Shown here piece by piece: positions 1 through 5,690 of a DNA stretch of 13,042 bases (positions are counted from its first letter, which is position 1; each line of letters opens with the position of its first letter). The translations under genes were made by a program, and so were the position numbers. The DNA is from an uncultured Collinsella sp. (GTDB lineage: Bacteria; Actinomycetota; Coriobacteriia; Coriobacteriales; Coriobacteriaceae): positions 1 through 13,042 of the forward strand of contig CAJLLB010000046.1 in the NCBI GenBank assembly GCA_905207425.1, given 5' to 3'. The notes beneath the pieces are model-generated. The model searched no databases and was not told the DNA's origin. It worked only from the letters and a program-made list of their open reading frames with translations.

Positions 1-25
1 GCCCGTGGGTTATACCCTAAGAGCA

Positions 26-48
26 AACCACCCTTTTTAAGGGTGGTT
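26..48. terminator. Perfect short hairpin, possible terminator
   Basis: Ten base pairs (arms AACCACCCTT and AAGGGTGGTT) close a TTT loop. The stem is strong and perfect, but neither strand continues into a good T run (CTGATTT on plus, TGCTCTTA on minus). It could end a plus-strand gene left of the window or back up the gntR terminator. Direction is not decidable from this sequence. Confidence 0.45.
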
Positions 49-65
49 CTGATTTGCCCAGATAA

Positions 66-102
66 AACCTGCCAAAATGAACCTGTCCCTATTTGGCAGG
101 TT
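66..102 (-). terminator. gntR terminator-like hairpin
   Basis: Arms AACCTGCCAAA (66-76) and TTTGGCAGGTT (92-102) pair perfectly over 11 bp. Read on the minus strand the stem is followed by TTTTATC, so it fits a terminator for the GntR gene, whose TAA stop (101-103) lies in the arm. The loop contains GGGACAGG on the minus strand. That core recurs in the hairpin at 9917-9947, so this may be a dispersed element recruited as a gene end. Confidence 0.6.
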
Positions 103-832
103 AGCGGAGCTTGCTGGTCTCGAAGTACTCGGGGAACTGGTCCAGAACCTCGGTCTGGTTGCGGAACATCATATGCAGGTGCTTGCTGACCAAAAAGCTC
201 GCTTCGATGGGGTCGCGACCGGCGATAGCGCGGCGAATCTGCTTGTGCTCGTTCACGATGTCCTGATTGTCGAGAACCTGCGTGGCGGCGCGCAGCCAGC
301 GGAAGCGCTCCAGGTCGGCATTGGTCTCTTCGAGCCACGACCACACGGTGCTGCGACATGCGATGCTAAAAATCATGTGATGCATGAGGTTGTCGCTCAA
401 AAAGAAGCCGATGCGATCCTCTTCGGCCATGGCCTTTTCCTGCAGCACGATGGCGCGGTCGAGCTGCTCGATGCCGGCCGACGTGGCGCGCGCACAGCAC
501 TCCACAATCACCTGCTTTTCCAGATGCTCGCGGATGTAACAGGCACTCTCGGCAAGGGTGAGGTTGATGGGCGAGACGTAGGTACCGCTCTGGGGCACGG
601 TGCGCACCAGGCCTTCCTGCGCCAAACGAACCAAAGCCTCGCGCACAGGGGTGCGCCCCATATCTAGGTCGTCGCAAAGTTGCTTGACGCCCAGCTTTTC
701 GCCCGGCTTGTAGTCCAGGTAGACGATTTTGCGTCGAATGGTGTGGTAGGACTGGTCCTGTAGGCTCGTTTCCTGCTCGCCGACGTGCATCGATTCTTCC
801 ATAGCGCCTCGCAACTGTTCTATCAAACTCAT
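101..832 (-). CDS. GntR-family regulator, FadR/FCD subfamily
   Basis: A 243-residue DNA-binding repressor or activator. The winged helix-turn-helix spans about residues 26-87, with the family hallmark GRTPVREALVRLAQEGLV at 59-76. The C-terminal all-helical FCD ligand domain spans about 95-230. The four FCD metal ligands appear present: D147 and H151 (DNLMH), H196 (NEHKQI) and H218 (SKHLH). From family knowledge this suggests a divalent metal that helps bind a small carboxylate-type effector. It diverges from the YeiH-type exporter, which is its most likely target; the effector is unknown. The start is uncertain. ATG 832 has no Shine-Dalgarno but sits 7-8 bases after the likely +1 of a CATAAT box (851-846), so it could be nearly leaderless. 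ATG at 802 (after GAGGCG) and 790 (after GGAAGA) are alternatives that keep the whole HTH. Confidence 0.9.
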   Translation of the reverse strand: MSLIEQLRGAMEESMHVGEQETSLQDQSYHTIRRKIVYLDYKPGEKLGVKQLCDDLDMGRTPVREALVRLAQEGLVRTVPQSGTYVSPINLTLAESACYIREHLEKQVIVECCARATSAGIEQLDRAIVLQEKAMAEEDRIGFFLSDNLMHHMIFSIACRSTVWSWLEETNADLERFRWLRAATQVLDNQDIVNEHKQIRRAIAGRDPIEASFLVSKHLHMMFRNQTEVLDQFPEYFETSKLR

Positions 833-995
833 ATGTCAGTTGTTAATTATGCCGCGAATCAGCTCTCCGCGGTGGGCAATTCGGCTGTTGCCTGAGAACT
901 ATTGCGGCATCTTAGTCTGTGTTTGCGCAAGGCTGTGCTCAATGTTGCCGTATCATAAGCCGTCGCAAACGTGAAATAGAAAGAAGGAATCCCAT

Positions 996-2030
996 ATGCA
1001 ACTGGCAAATATCGTTCGCGAGCGCTGGAAAGGCGTCTTGTTCTGCCTGATCATTGCCATTCCCGCGACGTTGCTCGGCAAACAAATTGAGGTGGTCGGC
1101 GGTCCGGTATTTGCCATCCTCTTTGGCATGGTCCTGGCGCTCGTCTTTCCCAGGAAGCGTCGCGAACAGCTCGCCGCCGGCGTCACCTATACGTCCAAAA
1201 AAGTCTTGCAGTACGCGGTTATCCTGCTTGGCTTTGGCATGAACCTCTCCCAGATTCTGTCCAAGGGCGCCCAGTCGCTGCCGATTATCGTGGCGACGAT
1301 CTCGACCTCGCTTGTCATCGCCTTTGTGCTCTGCCGCGTCATGAACGTACCGGGTAAGATCGCGACGCTTGTGGGTGTGGGTTCGTCGATTTGCGGCGGT
1401 TCGGCCATCGCTGCGACCGCGCCCGTCATCGATGCCGACGATCGCGAGATTGCCCAGGCCATTTCGGTCATCTTCCTGTTTAACGTTATCGCGGCGCTCG
1501 TGTTTCCGACGCTCGGCGGCATGCTCGGGCTGACCAACGAGGGCTTTGGCCTGTTTGCCGGCACCGCCATCAACGACACCTCGTCGGTAACGGCTGCGGC
1601 GAGCGCCTGGGACAGCATGCATCCCGGCGCCAATGTGCTCGAGAGCGCCACAGTGGTCAAGCTCACCAGGACGCTGGCCATTATTCCCATCACGCTGGTC
1701 CTCGCATGCTGGCAGATGCATCTGGCACGCAAGGCCGGCGGTGACGCCAAAAGCACGTTCTCGCTTAAACGTGCGTTTCCCATGTTTGTGCTGTTCTTTG
1801 TGCTGGCGAGCGTGATCACCACGGTGCTTCAGCTTCCCGCGTCCATCACGGCGCCCATCAAGGAGCTGTCGAAGTTCTTTATTGTGATGGCCATGGCGGC
1901 TATTGGTTTTAATACCGATATCGTCGAGCTGGTCAAAAAGGGCGGCAAGCCCATCGCGTTGGGCTTTTGCTGCTGGATTGGCATTGCGTGCATGAGTTTG
2001 GGAATGCAGCACGTGCTGGGAATCTGGTAG
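996..2030 (+). CDS. YeiH/UPF0324-family putative anion (sulfate) exporter
   Basis: A 344-residue polytopic inner-membrane protein, full length for the family (about 330-350), with roughly ten hydrophobic segments. Conserved family blocks are VGVGSSICGGSAIAATAPVI (about 126-145), GTAINDTSSVTAA (189-201) and ATVVKLTRTL (218-227). Homologues are annotated as putative sulfate exporters, largely from association with sulfonate and sulfur metabolism; transport has rarely been shown directly, so the substrate is inference. ATG 996 has an upstream AAGAAGGA. The divergent FCD-GntR gene 163 bp away is the probable regulator. No recognisable terminator immediately follows the stop; the large hairpin at 2077-2153 is the next structure. 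Confidence 0.88.
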   Translation: MQLANIVRERWKGVLFCLIIAIPATLLGKQIEVVGGPVFAILFGMVLALVFPRKRREQLAAGVTYTSKKVLQYAVILLGFGMNLSQILSKGAQSLPIIVATISTSLVIAFVLCRVMNVPGKIATLVGVGSSICGGSAIAATAPVIDADDREIAQAISVIFLFNVIAALVFPTLGGMLGLTNEGFGLFAGTAINDTSSVTAAASAWDSMHPGANVLESATVVKLTRTLAIIPITLVLACWQMHLARKAGGDAKSTFSLKRAFPMFVLFFVLASVITTVLQLPASITAPIKELSKFFIVMAMAAIGFNTDIVELVKKGGKPIALGFCCWIGIACMSLGMQHVLGIW

Positions 2031-2076
2031 AGAAGTAGCTTATTCGCGTGCTGGCTGCCGGTGAGCGCAAGCCTTC

Positions 2077-2153
2077 GGTGGAGCGATAGGAGCTCTTGCG
2101 GGTATGGCTTGTCCGCAGGTTTATAAGTCCCGAAGAGCTCTTATCGCCCCGCC
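2077..2153. repeat. Long imperfect inverted repeat (about 24 bp arms)
   Basis: The left arm (2077-2102) and right arm (2129-2153) pair almost end to end. The core is GCGATAGGAGCTCTT against AAGAGCTCTTATCGC, flanked by GGG/CCC near the loop and GG/CC outside. Defects are one A/C mismatch (2082/2148), a one-base bulge (G2098) and two G-T wobbles. The loop is 26 nt (2103-2128). It lies 47 bp after the YeiH gene and 143 bp before the next start. No T run follows on either strand, so it is not an ordinary terminator. It could be a structured RNA, a processing or stability element, or a small inverted-repeat element. Confidence 0.75.
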
Positions 2154-2229
2154 AGGATGGCGATGCGGGGCAACACCTATACTCGCAGGACGGCGCTTTC
2201 TGCCCTATAGTGTTTGGTGAGCAATATCG

Positions 2230-2241
2230 TTCAATTTTGAA
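2230..2241. promoter_or_regulatory. Candidate operator TTCAATTTTGAA
   Basis: Inverted repeat TTCAA-TT-TTGAA, 56 bp upstream of the Fis-type regulator's ATG. Together with the separate palindrome at 2247-2260 it gives two dyads in the leader, as expected for autoregulation. Binding is inference. Confidence 0.3.
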
Positions 2242-2246
2242 ACACT

Positions 2247-2260
2247 CGGTCGTGCGACCG
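2247..2260. promoter_or_regulatory. Candidate operator CGGTCGTGCGACCG
   Basis: Perfect 6-bp arms around a 2-bp centre, 36 bp upstream of the regulator start. Two bases is too short for an RNA loop, so it reads as a DNA-level dyad. It could also be chance in G+C-rich DNA. Confidence 0.3.
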
Positions 2261-2296
2261 TCGGCGGTTGCACGTCGCCGCGGACAGGGGCAAATC

Positions 2297-3514
2297 ATGG
2301 ATAGCAATGCTAAGCTGAACATCTTGACCGATGCCCTAGCTGCTGCCGGGGCCTCGGCATTGGCAATCGATGCGCGTGGGGACGTCGCGATCTCGACCAT
2401 GAATGACGCGGCGCTTGAGCGGGATGTGGCGGCTTTTGTCGCTGAGCGTCTCGACCGTATAGGAGACGGCGCGCGTCTGGTTATGGGGCGTGAGGGTACG
2501 CGCCTGAGCCTGACCGTTCGCCCCACCGACAAAGAGGGCGGGAGGCTTTGGGTCGTTGTGGTCCGCGAGGTGCGCGGTGCCGCGGCGCATGCGGGCATCG
2601 AGTGGCTCAACGCCGACGAAGTTGAGGTCCGCTATGAATCGAGCGCGTACGGCATCGTTGAGGGGGCGGCCTCGGTGGCTGTACCGGTTACCGAGAGCTA
2701 TGCGCGCGGCGTGCCCCTTATGCTCGAGGGCGAGCTGGGAGCGGGTCAGGTCGAGATTGCCAAGCGCCTCTATCTGGATGGCCCTTTTGTCGATCAGCCC
2801 TTTGTTTCCGTCGCGCTCGATGAACTCACCGATCGCGGTTGGCGCCATGTGCTCAAAAGCTCCGAATCGCCGCTGTTCCAAACGGGGCTGACCCTTTGCA
2901 TTGAGGGCTGGAATGCGGTTGGCCCCCAGCGCCTCCGCGAGCTGGTCTCCACGATGACCGACACCGCGTTGGCGACGCGCTGCCATGTGGTGCTGACGGC
3001 GAATGACATGCCGGGCGGCGGCGAAAGTGATCAAGCCGCCTTTGTGACCGAGCGCTTCGCCTGTGCGGTGAGCGTCGCGCCGGCAATCGCCGAGCAGGGA
3101 GCCGCGTCGACGAAGGTCGCGCGCTATTTGGAATATCTCGCTGATGCATTTGGGACGGCAGCGCCCACGCTGTCTGCCGCGGCGACGAAGACGCTCGATG
3201 CTTACCGCTGGCCGCGCAACTATCTGCAGCTCCGCGAGGTCTCGGAACGACTGTATATATTGGTGGGGACGGGCACGGTGGACCGCGCTGTGGCGGAGGA
3301 AGTGTTCGCCCAAGAGGACGTGATTAAGACCGCAACCTTTGGCGCCCCGACGCTTGAAAGTGACCTGTATATCCTGCGACCGCTGGCCGATACCGAGCGA
3401 GATATCGCGCATCTGGTTGTAGACCATCTCCACGGCAACCGAACCCGTGCGGCGGAGGTGCTGGGCATAAGCCGTACAACGCTGTGGCGCTTGCTGAAGG
3501 ACGATGACCGTTGA
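2297..3514 (+). CDS. Degenerate sigma-54-activator-like regulator, Fis-type HTH
   Basis: A 405-residue protein built like a bacterial enhancer-binding protein. It has a PAS-like N-terminal part (about 5-95), a shrunken AAA+ domain (about 125-325) and a C-terminal Fis-type HTH (about 362-401, GNRTRAAEVLGISRTTLWRLL). The AAA+ domain is clearly related: GELGAGQVEIAKRLY aligns with the usual GESGTGKE Walker A, GLTLCIEG with GGTLFLDE, and YRWPRNYLQLREVSERLYIL with the WPGN sensor II block. The Walker A lysine is Q151 and the next residue V152. Only about 20 residues separate DEL (175-177) from the Walker-B-like strand, so the GAFTGA sigma-54 loop is missing, and the arginine-finger region is unrecognisable. 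It should neither hydrolyse ATP nor open sigma-54 promoters, and more likely acts as a DNA-binding repressor or sigma-70-type regulator, as TyrR does. ATG 2297, preceded by CAGGGGCAAATC, is preferred over the open frame extending to 2096, which runs through the large hairpin. Targets are unknown. Confidence 0.75.
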   Translation: MDSNAKLNILTDALAAAGASALAIDARGDVAISTMNDAALERDVAAFVAERLDRIGDGARLVMGREGTRLSLTVRPTDKEGGRLWVVVVREVRGAAAHAGIEWLNADEVEVRYESSAYGIVEGAASVAVPVTESYARGVPLMLEGELGAGQVEIAKRLYLDGPFVDQPFVSVALDELTDRGWRHVLKSSESPLFQTGLTLCIEGWNAVGPQRLRELVSTMTDTALATRCHVVLTANDMPGGGESDQAAFVTERFACAVSVAPAIAEQGAASTKVARYLEYLADAFGTAAPTLSAAATKTLDAYRWPRNYLQLREVSERLYILVGTGTVDRAVAEEVFAQEDVIKTATFGAPTLESDLYILRPLADTERDIAHLVVDHLHGNRTRAAEVLGISRTTLWRLLKDDDR

Positions 3515-3525
3515 GCGAGGCGCCC

Positions 3526-3554
3526 GTGACCGCACGCGACGCGTGTGCTACAGT
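3526..3554 (+). promoter_or_regulatory. Sigma-70-type promoter for the membrane protein gene
   Basis: The -35 is GTGACC (3526-3531), followed by a 17-bp spacer and -10 TACAGT (3549-3554) with an extended-10 TG two bases upstream (TGCTACAGT). Predicted +1 is near 3561. It begins 12 bases after the stop of the Fis-type regulator, so the next gene is probably transcribed independently. Confidence 0.6.
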
Positions 3555-3598
3555 CCAAAGCGTTATTGTTTCGATTTGGTTACGGCGTGCGAGGGCAT

Positions 3599-4174
3599 AT
3601 GGCTGAGACTTCAAAACCGAGCCGCAGAAGGCGGAGTGCCGCGCCGGTCAACCGACGCACAACATCGGTGACGTGGGGCAAACACGCCTCGGGGTTTGAT
3701 GGCTCGTTCAAGCGCACTAAATACGGCTATCCTTCGGCAAGCGCCCGCTTGGCAATGCAGGCAGAGTCCTCGCTGTGGGGCCGCAAACGCGTGGTGGGCT
3801 CAAAGCTCAAGCACGACGGAACGCTCGGCTACATCAGCCGCGGGGCGGCTCGCCGCAGCGGGCTCAATCCCGCCGGCTGGCATCGCTACGTGCCGATCGT
3901 GGCCGCCGTTGCAGTGATCGTCATCGCGCTCGCTGCGCTCGGATATGCCGGCGGTGGCGCCAACTTGGACGCAATGTTTAAATCGCCCGAGCTCGCGCAT
4001 GTAGGTACAGAAGTTGTCGAGGGCGCTCAGGCCCAGACGAGCGTCGCGCCCCAGCGCGGTATCGTTGCGGCGGCCTCCACCATCGCCGATGTGCAAAAGG
4101 ACGAAGACAAGCAAGGCGACGACGTCGATGCGAATCAGACGAGCGAAACGGCAATAACTCCATCGGCGGGATAA
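3599..4174 (+). CDS. Single-pass membrane protein of unknown function
   Basis: A 191-residue protein I do not recognise. Residues 1-96 are strongly basic and rich in R, K, S and G (for example PSRRRRSAAPVNRR near the start), with no signal peptide. One hydrophobic helix at about 98-117 (VPIVAAVAVIVIALAALGYA) is followed by a C-terminal tail of about 70 residues that is low-complexity and acidic (QKDEDKQGDDVDANQTSE). By the positive-inside rule the basic part is cytoplasmic and the acidic tail outside. The basic domain could contact nucleic acid, ribosomes or lipid head groups; nothing distinguishes these. ATG 3599 (GAGGG just upstream) is chosen because the only earlier start in frame, GTG 3545, lies inside the promoter's -10 region. 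It is monocistronic: its own promoter before, a hairpin after. Confidence 0.65.
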   Translation: MAETSKPSRRRRSAAPVNRRTTSVTWGKHASGFDGSFKRTKYGYPSASARLAMQAESSLWGRKRVVGSKLKHDGTLGYISRGAARRSGLNPAGWHRYVPIVAAVAVIVIALAALGYAGGGANLDAMFKSPELAHVGTEVVEGAQAQTSVAPQRGIVAAASTIADVQKDEDKQGDDVDANQTSETAITPSAG

Positions 4175-4184
4175 GTTGCGAGTG

Positions 4185-4221
4185 GGGCAGCTAATTTGGG
4201 ACGGGGCTTTTTTAGCTGCCC
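4185..4221 (+). terminator. Hairpin after membrane protein gene
   Basis: GGGCAGCTAA (4185-4194) pairs perfectly with TTAGCTGCCC (4212-4221), 11 bp after the stop codon. The T run (TTTTTT, 4208-4213) lies in the loop and 3' arm, not after the stem. It may therefore act as a processing or stability hairpin, or a poor terminator. Confidence 0.5.
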
Positions 4222-4294
4222 AAGACAGTGGCTCATTCGATGTCAGTCGCCAAAAGCGAGCGAGCCGCATTTGCGCCAAGGTGACGTGAAATGA

Positions 4295-4323
4295 GAGGGC
4301 GCTGACCTTCTGGTCGCGCCCTC
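4295..4323. terminator. Stable hairpin between convergent genes
   Basis: GAGGGCGC (4295-4302) pairs with GCGCCCTC (4316-4323), and GACC with GGTC above a bulged T, closing a TTCT tetraloop. It lies between the convergent membrane-protein and nitroreductase genes, 80 bp past the nitroreductase stop. The minus-strand tail is TCATTTC, weak but the better of the two, so it probably ends nitroreductase transcription. Confidence 0.5.
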
Positions 4324-4402
4324 GAAATTGAACGTCAGATTGGCGTGAATGCGGCCCGCGCAGCGTCAACGAGCCCGCCGTTCGGTAGAATGGCGGAACT
4401 AA

Positions 4403-4924
4403 TTACCTTACGTAGACCACGTTGTCGCGGCGGGGTTTGGGCTCGGGCAGCGTGTCCTCGGCATAGCCCAGAATGCAGTGACCGACACCGCGCAGGCTGC
4501 CGTCGGCGGGTAGACCCCAACTGGCCAGTAGCTCCAGGCCCTCGGGCGAATCGAAAACCTCGTGGGCGCGATGAATCCAGCACGAATCAACGCCCAGCGC
4601 ATAGGCAGCGTTGAGCAGGTTGCCCATGGCGAGCGAGCCGTCTTCCAGATGTGTGGGCACGCTGCGGTCAACCAGCACCACCACAACGGTCTTGGCGCCA
4701 TAGAAGGGGTCGCTGTTGCTGCCCATGACTTGCGCGTTGAGCTGCGAGAGACGCTCGACGGTCGCGGGGTCGGTGACGGCGACAAACGTCACCGGCTGGC
4801 GGCCCATGCCGCTCGGTGCATATTGGCCGGCTTCGATAATACGTGCAAGCTTTTCGGCCTCGACGGGACGATCGCTGTAGTTGCGGCAGCTGCGGCGGTG
4901 AATGAGTGCTTCGATAGTCTCCAT
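4403..4924 (-). CDS. Nitroreductase-family flavoprotein
   Basis: A 173-residue cytoplasmic oxidoreductase of the nitroreductase fold, within the short end of the family range. These are FMN-dependent homodimers that use NAD(P)H to reduce nitro compounds, quinones or flavins; the physiological substrate is not predictable here. Visible family features are the N-terminal FMN-phosphate motif HRRSCRNYSDRPV (about 9-21), the APSGMGRQPVTFVAV block (about 39-53), AMGNLLNAAYALGVDSCWI in the middle and a C-terminal GYAEDTLPEPKPRR. The start at 4924 is set by an ideal AAGGAG seven bases before ATG. A longer open frame to 5020 has no ribosome site and reads as non-conserved leader. It is monocistronic and divergent from the 96-residue gene. 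Confidence 0.88.
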   Translation of the reverse strand: METIEALIHRRSCRNYSDRPVEAEKLARIIEAGQYAPSGMGRQPVTFVAVTDPATVERLSQLNAQVMGSNSDPFYGAKTVVVVLVDRSVPTHLEDGSLAMGNLLNAAYALGVDSCWIHRAHEVFDSPEGLELLASWGLPADGSLRGVGHCILGYAEDTLPEPKPRRDNVVYVR

Positions 4925-5035
4925 GGTGTCTCCTTGCGGTGGCGTTGCAGATGCCCCGTTCATACCCGTCGGGCTCAAACGATAGACGGTCAATTGCCCG
5001 GCCAAAAGGATAGATTCCAATTGGGAAAGTAGGTT

Positions 5036-5064
5036 TGCATAAAAGTACCTTCAGAATGTGACAA
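5036..5064 (-). promoter_or_regulatory. Possible nitroreductase promoter
   Basis: Minus strand: -35 TTGTCA (5064-5059), 17-bp spacer, -10 TATGCA (5041-5036). The -35 is good and the -10 weak (it lacks the final T). It would give a leader of about 105 nt. Confidence 0.35.
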
Positions 5065-5218
5065 ACAAATGGGATGGTTAAACGTTTTATCCCGTCTACC
5101 CTGCGGTTTTTTACCACTTGCCTAAATGACGAACGCATAACCTCTGATAAGGGTTTTACTAAAGGAGTACCAACGTTTATCAATGCGCCGTGGTGGCGCC
5201 GGGCCAGGAGGTAACATC

Positions 5219-5509
5219 ATGTTCCAGGCTGGAGATGTCGTCGAGACCGATTTCGAAGGATTTCTGAAGCTGCTGCGTTCCAAGACGCGCGCTTTCGTGT
5301 CGATCAACGATCACGAGTACTACATCACGCACACCGATGGCTATTGGCGTGTTCAGGATTGCGAGGCCCTCAACGACAAGGGCCACTTTACTGACTGTTC
5401 TGAGTTGGTCAACACGGTCTGCGAGGTCGTCGAGCTGCCGTGGATTGCCGGCAAGAGCCTGCATGACAGCTTCTCGGGCGCTACGGTCTATGAGGCCGTC
5501 GCCGCTTAA
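5219..5509 (+). CDS. Small acidic protein of unknown function
   Basis: A 96-residue soluble protein with no signal peptide or membrane segment; I do not recognise its family. It is acidic and aromatic-rich, with a HEYYITHTDGYWRVQDCE stretch (about 32-49) suggesting a small beta-sheet domain. Three cysteines (C48, C60, C68) occur in the middle, with spacing unlike a simple zinc knuckle. The start is clear: AGGAGGT six bases before ATG 5219. An upstream in-frame ATG at 5183 has an AAAGGAG 14 bases away and is less likely. The near-perfect ribosome site and strong terminator directly after suggest a well-expressed single-gene unit. I could not settle on a promoter in the 294-bp gap upstream. Confidence 0.7.
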   Translation: MFQAGDVVETDFEGFLKLLRSKTRAFVSINDHEYYITHTDGYWRVQDCEALNDKGHFTDCSELVNTVCEVVELPWIAGKSLHDSFSGATVYEAVAA

Positions 5510-5535
5510 CAGGCAATAAAACCCGATTTTCACGT

Positions 5536-5571
5536 GACCGCTGGCGCCGCCCCCGCGCCGGCGGTCTTTTT
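5536..5571 (+). terminator. Strong Rho-independent terminator
   Basis: GACCGCTGGCGC (5536-5547) pairs with GCGCCGGCGGTC (5555-5566): 12 bp with one G-T wobble and a 7-nt CGCCCCC loop, then TTTTT. It ends the 96-residue protein gene and insulates the MarR operon promoter 44 bp downstream. Confidence 0.92.
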
Positions 5572-5614
5572 CTGCCGATAGGCCATAAAAATGCACGCAT
5601 TTGCGGAGAGCCTG

Positions 5615-5643
5615 TTGACGATAGTCAAAACTCGGACTAATCT
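5615..5643 (+). promoter_or_regulatory. Promoter of the marR-ABC operon
   Basis: TTGACG (5615-5620), 17-bp spacer, TAATCT (5638-5643): five of six -35 bases and four of six -10 bases match consensus. Predicted +1 is near 5650, 41 nt before the MarR ATG. A dyad fills the spacer (5622-5641), so a bound regulator would block RNA polymerase. Confidence 0.7.
5622..5641. promoter_or_regulatory. Probable MarR operator, copy 1
   Basis: TAGTCAAAACTCGGACTAAT. It contains the dyad TAGTC-N8-GACTA and lies between the -35 and -10 boxes. It matches copy 2 at 16 of 20 positions. MarR proteins typically bind 16-20 bp dyads in their own promoters; assignment to this MarR is inference. Confidence 0.55.
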
Positions 5644-5656
5644 AGAGACACATAAT

Positions 5657-5676
5657 TGGTCAAAAATCGGACAATT
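5657..5676. promoter_or_regulatory. Probable MarR operator, copy 2
   Basis: TGGTCAAAAATCGGACAATT, starting exactly 35 bp after copy 1 in the same orientation, just downstream of the predicted +1. The shared core is GTCAAAAmTCGGAC. An AATTG-N13-CAATT dyad (5654-5676) also covers it. Confidence 0.5.
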
Positions 5677-5690
5677 GAATGGTGGGATAG

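Noticed and set aside
7..17. GGGTTATACCC palindrome with a minus-strand TATAAC, considered as a promoter for a gene left of the window
   Set aside because: No -35 at a suitable distance and no gene visible to assign it to.
939..2012. Long minus-strand open frame opposite the YeiH-type gene
   Set aside because: Its composition (R, H, D and G rich, no family motifs) is the shadow of a G+C-rich coding strand; the plus strand has conserved membrane-protein blocks.
2096..2296. Upstream in-frame extension of the Fis-type regulator
   Set aside because: It runs through the large hairpin and both dyads and has no ribosome site; ATG 2297 has one.
2297..3514. Active sigma-54 enhancer-binding protein
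   Set aside because: Walker A lysine and the GAFTGA loop are both missing.
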